A stretch of DNA of 64,000 bases from Kryptolebias marmoratus. Taxonomy: Eukaryota > Chordata > Actinopteri > Cyprinodontiformes > Rivulidae. Below, piece after piece: positions 31,229 to 56,300 of the stretch (position 1 is its first letter; every line of letters starts with the position of its first letter). The notes beneath the pieces were generated by a model. The model saw nothing but the letters and a program-made list of their open reading frames with translations, was not told where the DNA came from and searched no databases. The stretch spans positions 20,564,974-20,628,973 of the forward strand of contig NC_051440.1 in assembly GCF_001649575.2 (NCBI RefSeq), read 5' to 3'. The translations under genes and the position numbers were made by a program.

Positions 31229-31905
31229 TTTTTGGTTTGCGGTTTAAATAGTTTTAATTCTTAATTACAGTGAGAAACGACACCTCAACACCAAAAGGTT
31301 TGGTTAAAAAAAAAAAAGAATTGGCATCATTTTAGAATCATGCAAAAAGGATTTGGAGCCTGGTCTTACTTTGTGTTAGAAATGGAGTTAATAATTAAGC
31401 AATAGTCTTGTGTGCTGGTCATACAAAAACTATATTCTCTATGTACATGAGGACAGTGCATAATTACCCAGCTGTATTTGAAACTTGAAGCCTCCTGGCT
31501 TCTGATCTGATTGAAAAAGGGGGTTCCACTCTTCCTGGAGACGTCCGACTCAAGTTCAGAGATAAATCAGTACAAAAGCAAACTCCCAGACACACAACCA
31601 CACACGTGCCAAGCACACACACATTCAAAAAACCGCGGAAAAGCTGATATACAAGCGTAAATCTTTGTACACGAGAATCCAAAAATATAAATCTTTTCCC
31701 TTAGAAAAGCTGACTGTAAAAGGTTTCGTCCTCGCCTGGTTTTCAGAACATCAAGCTTTTCGTCTTGAGCTCACAACGCGGCGGCGTCCATGAAACGCTC
31801 AGCAGATCAGGTTCGTTTTCCTGCTCGTCTTATCGGCGCTGCCGGGGAAAAGTGTGTGTGTGTGGATAAACATATTTGGGCAGCTGTTTTTGATCAAACT
31901 TGGGG

Positions 31906-34900
31906 TCAAAGGTTGAGAATGGGCACGTCGAAGAGGTCGCAAAGGCCTTCGGTCTCATCCAGGTTGTAAATGTAGTCGTGGTCGCTGGGCGGCGGAGACA
32001 GACGAAGAAGAGGCGAGAACACTGAGGGTAAAACGACAACAAGAGAGAAATGATGAATCACAAAGAGCTCAAACATTTAAAGTCTTCTCATAACCTAAAG
32101 CATATTAAAGGCCCAGCATTTCAAAAAGGATATTCGTAATCTTCAAGCCAGAGTCTTAAACGGAAACCATTAACCTTAAACTGAAATCTGTTCAGACGTG
32201 ACAGCTCTCAGAGCACGTGTTGTGAATGACTCTCAGCTACCGCCACACCAAATTTTAGCTCAAAACCAGTACAGGCTGCGTCATGCTCCGTAAGACGCTG
32301 AGAAGTCGGTTCAGAGTCACGTGGTTCTCTCCCACACCTTCCATCGTCCACGAAACGCTCGGCTCAGAACTGAAGCTCCTTCCTCCTCCTGCGGCGTTAA
32401 AACGGGTTTCTTCCCACTGGCTTCTCAGCTCTCCTGTCCTCAGACAGATTTTTGATTCCAGACGTGTTTATTAAACCGACTGAGACAGAATGCGCCGTTT
32501 GACGGTGCAGAATAATGAGCGAACAAAGGGGATGCGTCCCAACGCTGTCCGGCCCGAGGCGCACTTCCTCCTGGCCACGACGAGCTGCCTGTGACGCCGC
32601 GGTCTCTTTAAGCTCAGAGGTTTTTAAGTTTAGAAGGACCAGTCGTAAAGACGGCTGGATTTTCTAACAGCCTCGCTCAGCTGCAATAGAGACAAAATGG
32701 CTCCATTAAAGCTCACCGGCTTTTCCGCATAACCACGCCCACTACAACTTCTGACCAATCACACAACACTTGGCGCAAACCCCCTGCGAGAAACAGTTCG
32801 GCCCAGGCCTCATGTCGAGAAGCAGCGGACGGAGCTGTATGAGAACAAAGAATAACTTTGTGACTTCTCATGGAGGATGGAAACTGCGTTTCGGCCATTT
32901 TTGTGCGTGCTAAAGTCAGCTAGCTGCGGTGGCCATCTTGAGTTGTCGTCACTCCAAACATTAATCAGCTGTAGATGAACAACATCCCATTTCTGACAGT
33001 TTCATTAAAACCCGTCGAGTGCTGCAGGACACATGGTCGCCTCTGACGGCGTGCGATAAATACAGAAACATGATATATTTATAATAATTCTCCTGTTCTT
33101 ATCGGCTTTGCCAACACCGTGCCTTAAAGAAATTTACCTTCTGATGACATCAGATCCTCTAACAGATCCCCACTCATGATTTCTGTAAGAAAAACAAAAC
33201 AGACGTGTTACATCAGAGCCTGTCTTTAAATTAAAACAGCAGTGACTAATCATGGAGTTTGTGAAAGGCTGAAAAAGTTTACCTTTCGTTGGATCAAACA
33301 TTTCAGAAAGCTCTTTGGGAAAATCCAGTACTAAAGAGAAACAACACAAAACATTTAGGGTGCACAGCTGCAACAGAAATATCTTTGTGTCGGTCCGTTT
33401 TAGGTTTTCAGAGAGCTTTAAGGAAGCGTAACACTCACAGTCAGAAGGATCCGACTTAATTGGTTCAAACGCTGCAGAGGCAGAAGAAGCGGATCCGTCC
33501 AGAGAGGCGGACGACTGAAGCTGTTGAGGAGCAACAGCTGGCGTTTCTGCCGCGGGGCTGAGCGGAGTCGTGCTCGTCACCTCTGAGATAAAACCACCAT
33601 GACACGATCAGAAAAAGACATATTTCACATCACGAGCTGCACCGCCGGGACTCTCCCACGTCCTACCTGTTGTCTGGTTGGCTGCAGAAGCCGGTGCCGT
33701 GGCAGGAGTCGCTTTTGTGGCAGTGGCTGGAGTTACTTTGGAGACCTGAAGAGGAGAAGGATTTATATTAAAACAAACAAGCTGTAAAATGTTGGCAACA
33801 CTCAAAGTTAAACTGATACTCATCTCTCTGTGTTGTAATAAAAATGTAATTTCAGTTGGTTGAAACACCACTTTGGCTCTTATATACATTTAGCTTGGCT
33901 AAAACTAACATGATTTGGAGTTAGGCAACATAACTTTGCTGAAGGTGTCATGATGAGGTAATATACAGAAACCAAAATGACAAACGAGGTGTTCCACACT
34001 GGAACCGTAAAGGAGAAGTCTGTTTTCAGGCTGATCTTGTCATCATTAAAGTACTGTTCAAAAACACAGCGAGTCCAACTCTATACGAACTTTAGAGGAC
34101 ACTTACTTTACAATTAATAAATTAAATTAACTTTTTGTGCTTAAGACAATGCATTTGAAGTCACCACCATCTTAAATACAAACAATAACCCTGAGCTTTC
34201 TAAGTTTGAAATTAATTCTTTCCAATTTAATTTGAATCTTTTGCATTTGCTGTCCCTTAGAAGTGGAAACCCACAGGTTTTATGCTCTTTTTGCTTAGAT
34301 AATAATTGAAAGTAGTCATCAGAGGTTCTAACATTCAGTTAACTTCAGACAGAAACAAGCTGATCTGTCAGTATCTTTACTTGTGTTTATAAATCGTGAT
34401 TATTGTTGTTCTTTACCAGCAGGAAGTTGGATATTCCACTTTTCTTTTTGTCAGGTGTGGCAGCATTAGTACAACAATGGAAGCCATCAAAATTAAGTTA
34501 AACACTAAAAATAATTTCAAATTAAAGAGAGGAACAGTGGAGGGTGTGTATGTGATGAATGAATCAGGATATGAGTGATTGTCACATTATTCAGTGTTTT
34601 CTCTCTGCTCAGGTGTTTCAGTAACTCGGACCTTTTCAAAGCTTTACTTCCAACAAAACTGTGCCCAACCAGCAGCAGATGTGGGAAAATTAGGTATATG
34701 AAAATAAAACGAGCAATTAATTAGTGACAGTCTAAGCTTGGTTTGGTACTTTAGGCTCTCTTTAACGTTTTGGAACCAGAAAACATGTTTTTTTCTCGTT
34801 ACTCTTCCTAACATCGTCCATGAAGCAAAGAAAAGAGCTGCAATCCTGACGCAAACACAAACGCTTCACCGAGATCTCAGAGAACTGTGACCTGTGAGGC

Positions 34901-37900
34901 AGAAGCGGGCAGCTGAGAGGTAGGTGCTGGTGCTGGTAGCTTTTGAAGGACGTCATCTGGAGGCGGGACAGGCAACACGACAGGAGAGGCACTGGAAGGG
35001 TCCTTGTTGACCAATAAAACCTCGATGGGACCAGCAGTACTCTTCAGACGGATCTGGTATTTTCTCTGTCCGTTGAGAGCCTGCGCAGACACGCAGACAC
35101 GCTTAACTGTGACGTAAACAAACAAACAGCAGGACTGAAGTAAAACTGAAGTAAACACACAGAATACTTACAGCTTCGGGTACGGGCACCTCTAGCTGTG
35201 TTCCTATTGGAGCACGGATTGCTAGCAGTGTGTCACCTGCAGAAAACAAAGAGGCGACGAATTAGAAAAAGCTGTTTTTGAGACGGACATGACTTTAAGG
35301 TCAATAAAAACTAAGCGTGTGAAATAATTACCTTTAAAAGCTCCACAGAGGTCTTCATGTTTTACATACGCCATCGTACGGATGTGTTAAGGACTCATCT
35401 CCAAAAATATCTGACACTTAAAGAAACATTTCTACAGCAAACTTTCTCTTCTGAAGACTGTGACGAAAAGCTGTTTTATACCAAGGACGCTTGTAAACCC
35501 TGAACATGACAGCTCACTAAAAATCACAACTTTAGCAGCAGTTTTTTTTTTAACAGCGCACTTCTTAGACTTGCAAGAAAATAAAGAAACGCTAAGACTT
35601 TGTGGTCCTAATGCCAGATAAACTTCAAGGTTTCTAGCAATTATCGTAAAGTTACACAGCTGGTTTGTTAAAGTATAAAACTGTCCGTGTGCCTCTTTAA
35701 ATGACCAGAGCAGGCAGAGGAAACGGGGAGATATCTCTGTTCAAATGTCAGGTGCAAAAGCAGGCTAAGTTTTACTAACCCTGAACTTTTTCAGGAAGCA
35801 TTCTGGCTGCCTGTTCTGTGCAGGAATGAGTAACAAACACATATATGATAGCACATTTGTGGGGTTTTTATGTTTTTTTAACCCACTATTTGTTTTTAAA
35901 CACTAATTATTATGATGCAGCTTTCTTTCAGTCTGTCTGTTAGTTACATTTAGACAGAACGTATAAACAAAGTGCAATTAAAAAACATCTTTTTTTCAGT
36001 AAAAGGTCTGTCAAGTCAGTCAAATTCCTGGTAGCAACACCACCAGTTCACTTTGACAGGGTCTAACCAAGCAGCTGAGATTAGCAGATCTTCTTGTTAT
36101 TATTTGTTGGGTTTTTTTTTAAAACATTTTCTTCACAGTGATAAAACGTGAGGCGGTTAGGGATATGGGCTGTTATTGGAGTCATCTGTGACGTTCTTGA
36201 TGCTTTGTTGGACCCAGACTCTCTGCTGGTCCAGTTCGTGTTCCCGCAGGGCCAAGTCGTCCAGCTCCACCTTCAGATCGATCAGCTTATCGGCGATCTC
36301 CCTGGTGTTGCAGCCCGGGCCGACACCCCTGAAACACACCAGCAAACAGCGAGGAGGTAACGTCACACTCAGGCTCAACCCTTTCTGTTTAACATCATCC
36401 TAATTTACCGATACGACGCAGATACATTTGTGTTCGCCTTGTTTGTTGGCTACAAACACACACATGTAATAGAGATTTAGGATTGAGCCTTTAGAAAGCT
36501 GTGAATGCCATTAAGATGCATGGTAACATTTAAAAGGCATGCTGTTCTGTGTAGTAGTGGTTGTAGATAAGATGCTTAAATTTATACAGCTGGATACGTC
36601 TTACAGAGCATCACAATATGATGTGATGTTCGAGCCCATCAAAACACAAGCTGCTGCCTGACACAGTTGGTCTACGGCGGTTATGACCACGAAAGCCGCA
36701 TTATGTGACAGAAATAGCTGCGCTGTTTGTGGTTCTATCCATCGCAAGATTACAGAGAACGTAAACTGAGTCGCAGATGTGTTTTATTTCACTTCAGACT
36801 CAGAAGGTCTGTTGCCATGATTGACAAAAAAGATAAAAAGAGTCGAATCATTCTCTAAGGCTGAAATATGGGTACGACAAATGCTCTACAGACATAAACA
36901 TATTCTGTTTGTTAGTATGGCTGTAAAAGAAGACAAAGGTGATCCTGTTAATGTCTTAAACATAACCAGAAAGTGTTTTAAATATTGTAAAATAGGACGT
37001 TGGTTTCAGCAGATGATTTCTAATTTGTCACAAATAAAAAGTCGACTCACTTCCACTGGATGCTGTTCTTAGACTTCTTCTCTATCAGCCCAATTCCTTC
37101 CAGGACATTAGTGATGTCGTAAATACGTCGTTTCTGCCGCACCGCCAAGGTGTCCGCCGCCTGAAAATTACAAACAGAAGGCGTCAGTATCCCTGCTGAC
37201 AGCTGTTCTGTATCCAAAATCATCTGGGTGTAACGCCTGTCAAAACTCTTTGTGCCCCAAAAAGATAATAACAGCGTGCCGGGCGCTGATAAGTCCAAAC
37301 TTCTCCGAGAGGCTGGAGACCACGAGGAAGGAAAGATGTTTAAATTTCTGGCATTTACCAATTATGCAAAACACACTTAAAACATCAGGGTCAGCAGCCA
37401 AATAGTCTCTAATATAAATTATATATATGAAGGTGGAGATGCCATCTTGTAAACAAGCCCTGGTTAAAAAAAGAAGATGGTGAAGTATTTTAAAGTGTTT
37501 ATTATTATGCAACAATTTAACAAATGCTGTCCTTATTGAAGTATCAATTTAATTATATTAAAGTAGAAGTATTAGTAACACTTACTGACCTCTACTGCTA
37601 CAAGTAAATAAAGACGGGCCTCCTAAAAAAGATACATTAACAGTTTATAGCAAAAAATTAGATGCATCTTAGAGAGTAGATTTTTTTTGTTATGGTTTAA
37701 GAGTAATTATAGATAACTAATTGGATGAATGCGTGTCGTTCAGAGACAAAAGCCAGCCGGATCCGAACAGAGCTGCAGCAGCAGCGTTGAGCAACGACAA
37801 AAGCTGACCCACTTTCTGAAACTTTGAATCTGCGGGGGGGCAGAGTCTGAAAAAGTTGTTTTTTTAAAGTTCCCAATCGCGTCTACAGCCAGCCCTCGTG

Positions 37901-38271
37901 TTAGAAATATAAACATATATAAATATGAATGTATCACAGCGCCACAGTAAACCTGAGTTAGGATGTAGAGAAACATATACAACCGCAAGCTAACCGGTTT
38001 CATCGATTCAAATTAGCTTGAAGGCTAAGCTAACATGCTAGCGAAAGTGCATGTAAGTCGGTGACATGTGCTAGCTAACAACAAAGACTCCGGGCTGAAC
38101 CCTCACAGCTTTCAGGTCCAGAACTCCGTCCTTCGCCTCCTGCAGTAAGGTCACGAACTTGGTCGTGAGAAGTCCCAGGCTCTTCTCGTGCCTGCTCGGG
38201 GTCTGCGGCTGCAGCGAATCCCCGGCAGCTCCCGGGTCGCCTCGGTTACTGGCCGACTCCAGCTCCATCAT
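31906..38271 (-). CDS. e2f4: E2F4 transcription factor, 388 aa, 11 coding exons
   Basis: E2F4 pairs with DP proteins on E2F sites and recruits p130/p107 pocket proteins, mainly repressing cell-cycle genes in quiescence. Coding exons 5' to 3': 38107-38271, 37051-37160, 36167-36328, 35332-35375, 35172-35236, 34892-35080, 33667-33745, 33439-33582, 33283-33330, 33138-33182, 31906-32021. All phases close only if the intron 36166-35376 is spliced as AT-AC (U12 type). Order: short N-terminus, winged-helix DNA-binding domain about residues 26-92 ([19 protein letters not shown]), leucine-rich dimerisation region, marked box, a Thr/Ala/Pro-rich linker, and a C-terminal transactivation/pocket-binding motif ([17 protein letters not shown]). 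Human E2F4 is 413 residues; its long serine tract is absent here. Two adjacent ATGs (38271 and 38268) can start it. It lies directly upstream of elmo3 on the same strand, as in human. Confidence 0.97.
32195..33060. repeat. Dispersed repeat fragments in last e2f4 intron
   Basis: Two pieces of the family also seen at 7140-7700 and 41450-42010: about 32195-32260 (GTGAATGACTCTCAGCTACC) and about 32880-33060 (GCGGTGGCCATCTTGAGTTG, ATTAAAACCCGTCGAGTGCT). The rest of the intron between exons ending at 33138 and 32021 shows nothing else. Confidence 0.5.
33746..34891 (-). other. e2f4 intron
   Basis: Plain AT-rich intron of 1.1 kb between e2f4 exons 6 and 7. No repeat family or extra exon recognised. 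Confidence 0.5.
35376..36166 (-). other. U12-type AT-AC intron of e2f4
   Basis: The minus-strand intron starts ATATCCCTAA (36166 downwards) and ends CCGTAC (last base 35376). A TCCTTAAC branch-site match sits at 35393-35386, with its adenosines 11-12 bases before the end. These are the three hallmarks of minor-spliceosome AT-AC introns. No GT donor or AG acceptor keeps the frame: read without it, exon 3 runs into a stop and exon 4 is preceded by one. Splicing here gives the junction [13 protein letters not shown], which aligns with the human marked-box region (LAYVTHED). Confidence 0.9.
36329..38106 (-). other. e2f4 introns 1 and 2
   Basis: The stretches 36329-37050 and 37161-38106 are the second and first e2f4 introns, separated by the exon at 37051-37160. 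They are AT-rich and hold no recognised repeat family. Confidence 0.55.
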
Positions 38272-38560
38272 CGCTCGGGGGACCAGGCTCCGTACTTCTC
38301 GCTGTCTCTCTCTCGCTCTCTTTAACCCCCCCCCACCCCCCAACCCCCGACCCGATCCGGCCAGCGAGCCCAGGAGGATGGTGTGACGGCGTTTGTGAAT
38401 TTGCGTGGCGTGGATTTTCCGCCCGAGCCGAGAAGGACGAGCGAGCGCTGTAAATTCAATGAGCAGAGCCGTCGGTGGCGGAGAGCCGTTGGCCACGCGA
38501 TGTATGACGGGACGGTTCAAGGGGAGGGAGCGTCTGACAATTAACACTCAGTGGGGTAGC
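38272..38560 (-). promoter_or_regulatory. e2f4 promoter and 5'UTR
   Basis: A strongly CpG-rich block immediately upstream of the e2f4 start, with C-rich (CCCCCCCCACCCCCCAACCC region near 38325-38345) and GC motifs and no TATA box, as expected for a cell-cycle gene promoter. GC content falls sharply after about 38560. Confidence 0.6.
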
Positions 38561-39869
38561 GTGAAACAAGGCAAAAACAGTATATGAATTAAATATTTCA
38601 TTCTCATTTAACAACACATTGCATGTTAATTTAAAGTGGAAAATTACGAGCGATTTGCGCGATTTTTTTGCCCTGTTGTAAAAAGGACGAGTTGCACGTA
38701 TTTACTCGAAGAACATTTTGTCACACGTTCTCTTATCTACTCAAACTTGAAGAAAACACAGGGGGCGAGAGTACGAGCTCGCGCGCCTGCGCGCACATGC
38801 ACGTGCACGCGCATCGATTTGCCCGTATAATAAACATATTTTTACATTATTATTTATTGGCTTAAACGTTATATTGTTATAATGAGTCATAAGTTATTTT
38901 ATTTAATTAATGACTAAAGGGCAGACTCAAATGATCAGTAAAAAAATATATTTTTTGCTGTGTTTATTCTTTATCTTTATTACTTTTAAACATTTGTTTT
39001 TGGTTTACTTTATATGTTTTACTTTTATATTGTTTATAAGGTTTATTTCTAGGTAGGTTAATAATTATTTCATTTTGTTTGTTTTGTTTTATACTTTTGT
39101 TATTTGTTATTATTTTGTAAGGTAGAAAAGTAGCAGTATGCACCTAGGTGGGGCCTATGGTTTTTTTTTTTACCAGAGCAGGAGAAGCAGCAGGAAACAA
39201 TTGGAAAGACTGATCTTTGTTAAGTGCTTGCCAAACTGGACACCATAAACCATAACAAATGCAACCTCCAAGTTTTGGATGTTGAACTTCTTTTGCCTGC
39301 GTACAAAACTACACCACAGTGCATCAGTGGCTCATGGATTGAATTTCAAGGAAAAATAGGATGTGTGGCTTGACAAACAATTGCCACTACATGCTGATTA
39401 CATATTTTCTCAGTGCACAATACAGTAAACACCTTCATGATTGTGTATTTTTGTGTTGTGGTTTTGAAATTGACTGGTTTTCGGAACAGTTTGCATATTT
39501 GCCGACCCAGATAGCCAATTTTGTCACAGCAAAGCAGTCAGCGATGTTTGTTTTTTAATGCAGATTCCTCTGAATCCCATTTGCAAAGGATGTAAATGAA
39601 ACGTTTTACCAAATGTTAAGACAGTATGGACCTGTATGTTGTTGCTAAAAATAAACACACAAGAAACATGCTTCTAAATGTTGTAAGAAACATTAAACCT
39701 GTAAAATGTCTGTCTGTAAAATTTGTTCAAACTGAAAATGGGAAAAACTAAAAACATATTGTGAAGCTTAATATTTTTACAACAATTATAAGTTTTTTCC
39801 CCCAAATCTGGTAAGAAGAATCCAGATTAAGGGAAGCATCCAAACAAATCGAATAAATAAATTAAATGC

Positions 39870-39902
<33 letters not shown>

Positions 39903-40125
39903 TTTAAAAATTAATGAACCACCAAACAGTTTTCTGTGGCCAGCAGGTGGCGGTATTGCACCAAAAACGCTCCGTAAGCTCTTGGGAGTTTATTAATAAA
40001 AAAATATATTTATAAGTAACACAGACAACCTTACATGAACAAATTATATTAATTAACACCTATACGTTCAGACGGATTTAATAGTTGCTCTAACACGATG
40101 CTAAAAACATAAAATCCAGAAAAGT
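38561..40125. other. Intergenic spacer between divergent e2f4 and ferry3
   Basis: AT-rich, no recognised exon. Contains a CG/GC alternating patch near 38775-38815 and a TAA microsatellite at 39868-39901. In human the two flanking genes are on different chromosomes, so a rearrangement boundary falls in this spacer. Confidence 0.55.
39868..39901. repeat. (TAA)n microsatellite
   Basis: About ten uninterrupted ATA/TAA units in the spacer upstream of ferry3. Confidence 0.95.
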
Positions 40126-40129
40126 ATTT

Positions 40130-40229
40130 GTGGCGAAAGTGCTCCTTTTGTTTTCAGATAAACCGGAAGTGGTCAGCTGACCGGAACAACAACAGCGGAA
40201 GTAGCGTTTCTGTATTCATTCATGCTCAG
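40130..40229 (+). promoter_or_regulatory. ferry3 promoter and non-coding first exon
   Basis: Two ETS-type cores, ACCGGAAGTG (about 40163) and GCGGAAGTAG (about 40195), lie just before a gtaaac donor at 40230. The first coding exon has its acceptor at 40572-40574, so this is the likely 5'UTR exon and TATA-less promoter. Confidence 0.55.
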
Positions 40230-40582
40230 GTAAACCTGCCTCTTCTTAGGAGGTTTTGTGTTCTTATTCTACAACGAAGCATTTGTAACTATCCTACCGA
40301 GTTTAGAAAAGAGTGTTTTTATTTTATTTACTTTATAGCTTTATGCCTAACTTTGATGTTAGCTCACCCTTAACCCGAAGCTAATTTAGGAGAAACCCAG
40401 TGAGTTTAAACTAGCTTTAAGGCATAGTAATTCTAGTAAGATTAATGGTAAAATACAACAGCTTGTCAGGGTAATGCCTTTATTAAAGATGTGCTATGAT
40501 ATGTTTATTGGTATGCCACACATTTAGTGACACAACGGGATCATTAGTCATTTTACTGCTGTTTGGTTTTTCAGCTGTGAAG

Positions 40583-52716
<12,134 letters not shown>

Positions 52717-53050
52717 CGGGTCTGGACGAGCAGCACTTCGTATCCTCGAGTCGTTTGGACAAACAGAAAATAAGGACTTAAAGAGAAACTCTGAAATGAT
52801 AGCATTCTAGCACTTACAGACAAGAAGTATTTTTTGTGCCTCCAATGAGCCTTGTTATAATTTTACCCTCCAATGTTCTACAGAAATACATCAAACTGAA
52901 GGAGGCCTGGAGTTCGGCTGCCGCAGTTATCATTTCAAGCCTCTTGGGCGCAGTTTTATTACATCAGCTCTAAATTTTACAGTTTCTTTGAAATTAAGCT
53001 TCAATCTGTTTCTCAGCTTGATACAGTTCAACAAAACAAGCAACGGAGCT

Positions 53051-53459
53051 AATAAAGAAAACATTACTTGTTTGACCCAAAAATCTAACATTTATAGCTT
53101 CTTTAAATGTGACTTTTGATGTATTTCCACCTCATATATCCATGCAGGTTTATTTAATCTGTATGTTTATCATTAAAAAAACACATATTATAAATGACTC
53201 ATGATGCTGCACAGTTCAGCCACAGGAGACATTTAACAGTTTAATGGTGGGAAAGTTTCTACACAGTTTTGAAAAGTATTGAATTTGATTTAGGTATTTT
53301 TCCAAGTCTGGATAAGCATGAAAAAAAGAAAGAAAACATTTGGAAAAACATTTATTTTTCCCGACTCTATTACTTATTCTGTTTTCCAAAACATAAATTC
53401 CACATTATCTAAACGTAGCTCAAACAAGCGGGGTATTTTTCATACATTAAAAGAATAAA
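53051..53459 (+). terminator. Candidate poly(A) signals of ferry3
   Basis: AATAAA occurs at 53051-53056 and 53454-53459, giving 3'UTRs of roughly 350 or 750 bases. Either could be used. Confidence 0.45.
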
Positions 53460-55560
53460 TTGTCAATAAAACGTTGACTTTTGGTTCATATACCACGAGG
53501 GTATATGAGGGACACTTGATCTAGTGATGACAGGCTCGTGTATGAAAACTTAAATAAATGAAAACATTTAATTTAGTCAGTTTTGCGTGTTGAGGTTGAT
53601 GGGAACCGAAAAAAACTTTACATGGAATAGTTTCTCAAATACTCATAAAACCAGAGCAGCATTTAGGAGAAAAAAATTTCTCCTCACAAGATGCATCATG
53701 AAGCCAATTAAAATATATAAAACTGAGAAGAAATGAACCCTTCCTGTACTTACAGGTGATAAAACTGCATCACTGTACAAACTGGATAAATTACAGTATA
53801 TTTGCAGGTGGTTTCACGTAGAAAAATGACTCAAAAATCAATGTAAACATTTCTGGTCACTCCCCCTCTATCTGCATAACAGTAGATGGCACTGTTCCTG
53901 AAGAGAAAGGTGTGACAAAAGGTTGCCACAAATAACAAATAACAAATAAAAATGGGCACCTCATGTATTAAAAGAAATCGTTCCAACGAGCATTCGCCCT
54001 CTGAGACTCCAAGTCTGCATTCATGGCACCTCTTTTGTTTTTGTTGTCATATGTGTTGAACACTTGAACCTGTAAAGATTCTTTATTTTTAATTTGTTTA
54101 CACTTTTATGTTTGAATAAAAGATCTAACCCCCACCTGTTTGATAGGCGTTGTACGTTCTCAAAGAAAGCCACCGTTGGCTCATCAGAGATTTCAGTTTG
54201 TTCCCATTTTACCACTCGTGACGCGCTTCCTCCGGCATTCTTTGTGCGGAGGGGTTTAATGTTGATGACTTCTCCACAGGGATGCAATCCCTCTGAAGTT
54301 ATGATCCATGCAACTTGTTGGAATTAAATTCCAACAGCTAATCAATTTGGCCCGTCAGAAAGCTCGCCACAGCTACGTTTATTTGTGGCGTAAGGCTAAT
54401 TACAAGAGATGACAGCGAAGCAATCAAAGTAATAGAAGTAAACAAGATGGCCAGCTGCCCTGAATGTTGTGGGACTTTTTAATATCTTCACGTTGAAGTT
54501 AGAATCCGCTTATGTCACACTGCTGCGCTCAGAGTCCACAGAACTGTAAGATCTCCATAAGATTCGTCTCAGAGGCCTTTAGAGAACAGGAGGAGAGTTC
54601 GTTGGTACACAATAAATGAACGACTTTTGTATTCTTTCCAGAACTCCATTTTACCATTTGTTGCCCAGTAATTAACATTGTCTGAAGGGAAACATTGCTT
54701 TTGCTCCGATCAAGAAGCCAAGACATTAAAGCTAAAACATCCATTTGTTTTTGGATGCTTTGTTCTTGAAGCTGAAGCGTATTTTCAGTTGAATCTGGTT
54801 TTTAAAGATGCTTTTCTTATGACTTTTCCAATGACAACAAATGTAAATATAAAGATCTCTGCACTTTGACACGGTTTACTGTTTAGATTATTTTACAAAA
54901 TATGCCTCTGGTCATTCCAGTTTTTAGATATTTAAATTATTTTAAAAAAACTTTGCATTTTCAGATAGAGGAATTGGTGTTTCATGCATAAAAATTACCT
55001 GCAGTGATTAATTTTCTGACATAATTGAACTTAACAGGACTTAACATAGAAATAAACTGCCCATTCATTTGTTGAACTTATAAATGAAAACGAGGACTGT
55101 AAAGACACCTAGTCATATGCGAGTAAAAGCTGTCTAACAGTTAAAACCTTAAACTTGTTCATAATTTATGTTTAAAAGTGTTAAAACAATCATTTACCAG
55201 GAGACTTTGAGATGTGGTTCAAGGTGATAAAACTGAATGAAATAAGATGTAAAGATTTTAAACATTGTGGCTATTTAAAATAAATATAATCCAAGTCAAA
55301 AATAATCTTTTTAAGGTATGCTTAATTTAAATTTGATCCCAAAAATATTGGAAAAAGTTGTTTGTAGTCGTTTTGTTTTCGGCACCGCACTGCTAACGTT
55401 TCCGGTACAAGCCACATTTTTCTGCTTCGGAAAATAAAAGCTAAAGCTTCACCTTTGAGACGTCTGTAAATGCATCGGGATCAACTAACCTTCACATATG
55501 GGGGTTAGTATCGGAGTGATGTTGCCTTAAAGAATTATTAATATTCGCTGAAAAGTTTTT
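53460..55560. other. Intergenic DNA downstream of ferry3
   Basis: AT-rich, mostly unique-looking sequence with scattered short open frames that carry no recognisable domain. No transposon ends or tRNA seen. Confidence 0.5.
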
Positions 55561-55599
55561 TTAATCAGGTGTGAAAGATGCCACGCTTTCGGTGAATTT

Positions 55600-56300
55600 A
55601 TTTTGAAAGCCTCCTACCGGAAGCTGTTTCAGCCGTTGACGGTAGATTGATGGCTGTTGTCACAGCTGGGTAGTTGGCTCTCTGGAAGTTGAGCAACGGC
55701 GGTACACATCGGGAGCGAGCGAGTCACTGCGTGGATTTGTCGGAGCTCCGCATAACTTCAAGGTAAAACGTTGCATCTGAGCGAATCTTTAATTAGACCT
55801 TTATGTTTATTTTACGCTCAGCGTTTTAGCGGCTAAATCCGCTGTTTCACGCAAGTGCAACGCGGCGGTTCGCAACTTAACGGTTGCTTTAGAAACTTGG
55901 TCATTGTGAGCGGCTCCGCTGCGTCGAAACCTCCTCAGCAGCAGGTTTTAAAACCGGCCCAGACACCGTGGTGTACCGCCGTTTGCTTTTTTTTTAACCC
56001 GAGACAGCGATTCACCCGACCCGAACCGAACCCCTGGAAGCGCTTATCAGCGGTCGAAAAGGTGAGCGGTTAGCCGGGTTCCAGCAGCGGCGGCGGGCGG
56101 CGGGCAGCGTGGCTCTTTCTGGAAGTTTTTTCCACTGCAGCTTCGCCACCAGACTCCCTGAAAACCGAGGTGCTGCCAAGTGCCATAGTGGCAATAAATC
56201 CACAGGCTTTACCGGCTGGTGTAACCCTCCCTGTCCGCACCGGAGCCGTGTTGTTGCTGGCCGGGATGCCTTGGCTGTGAAGCCCGCTGGTTGACACATG
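55600..56300 (+). promoter_or_regulatory. CpG-rich promoter with candidate non-coding first exons of an unidentified gene
   Basis: GC and CpG content rises sharply from about 55600 to 56300 inside AT-rich DNA. An ETS core CCGGAAG lies at 55618-55624. A likely first exon ends at 55762 (TTCAAG followed by gtaaaa); a second possible first exon ends near 56061 (GAAAAG followed by gtgagc). No long coding frame with recognisable similarity is present, so the start codon is probably in a later exon beyond the window. Confidence 0.5.

Noticed and set aside
36157..36166. Stop codon directly after e2f4 exon 3, suggesting a truncated gene or pseudogene
   Set aside because: It lies in the intron: the AT-AC solution restores the frame and the protein continues with conserved marked-box sequence.
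38405..38430. TTTTCCGCCC upstream of the e2f4 start as an autoregulatory E2F site
   Set aside because: It does not match the TTTSSCGC core, and similar strings are expected in a CpG island.
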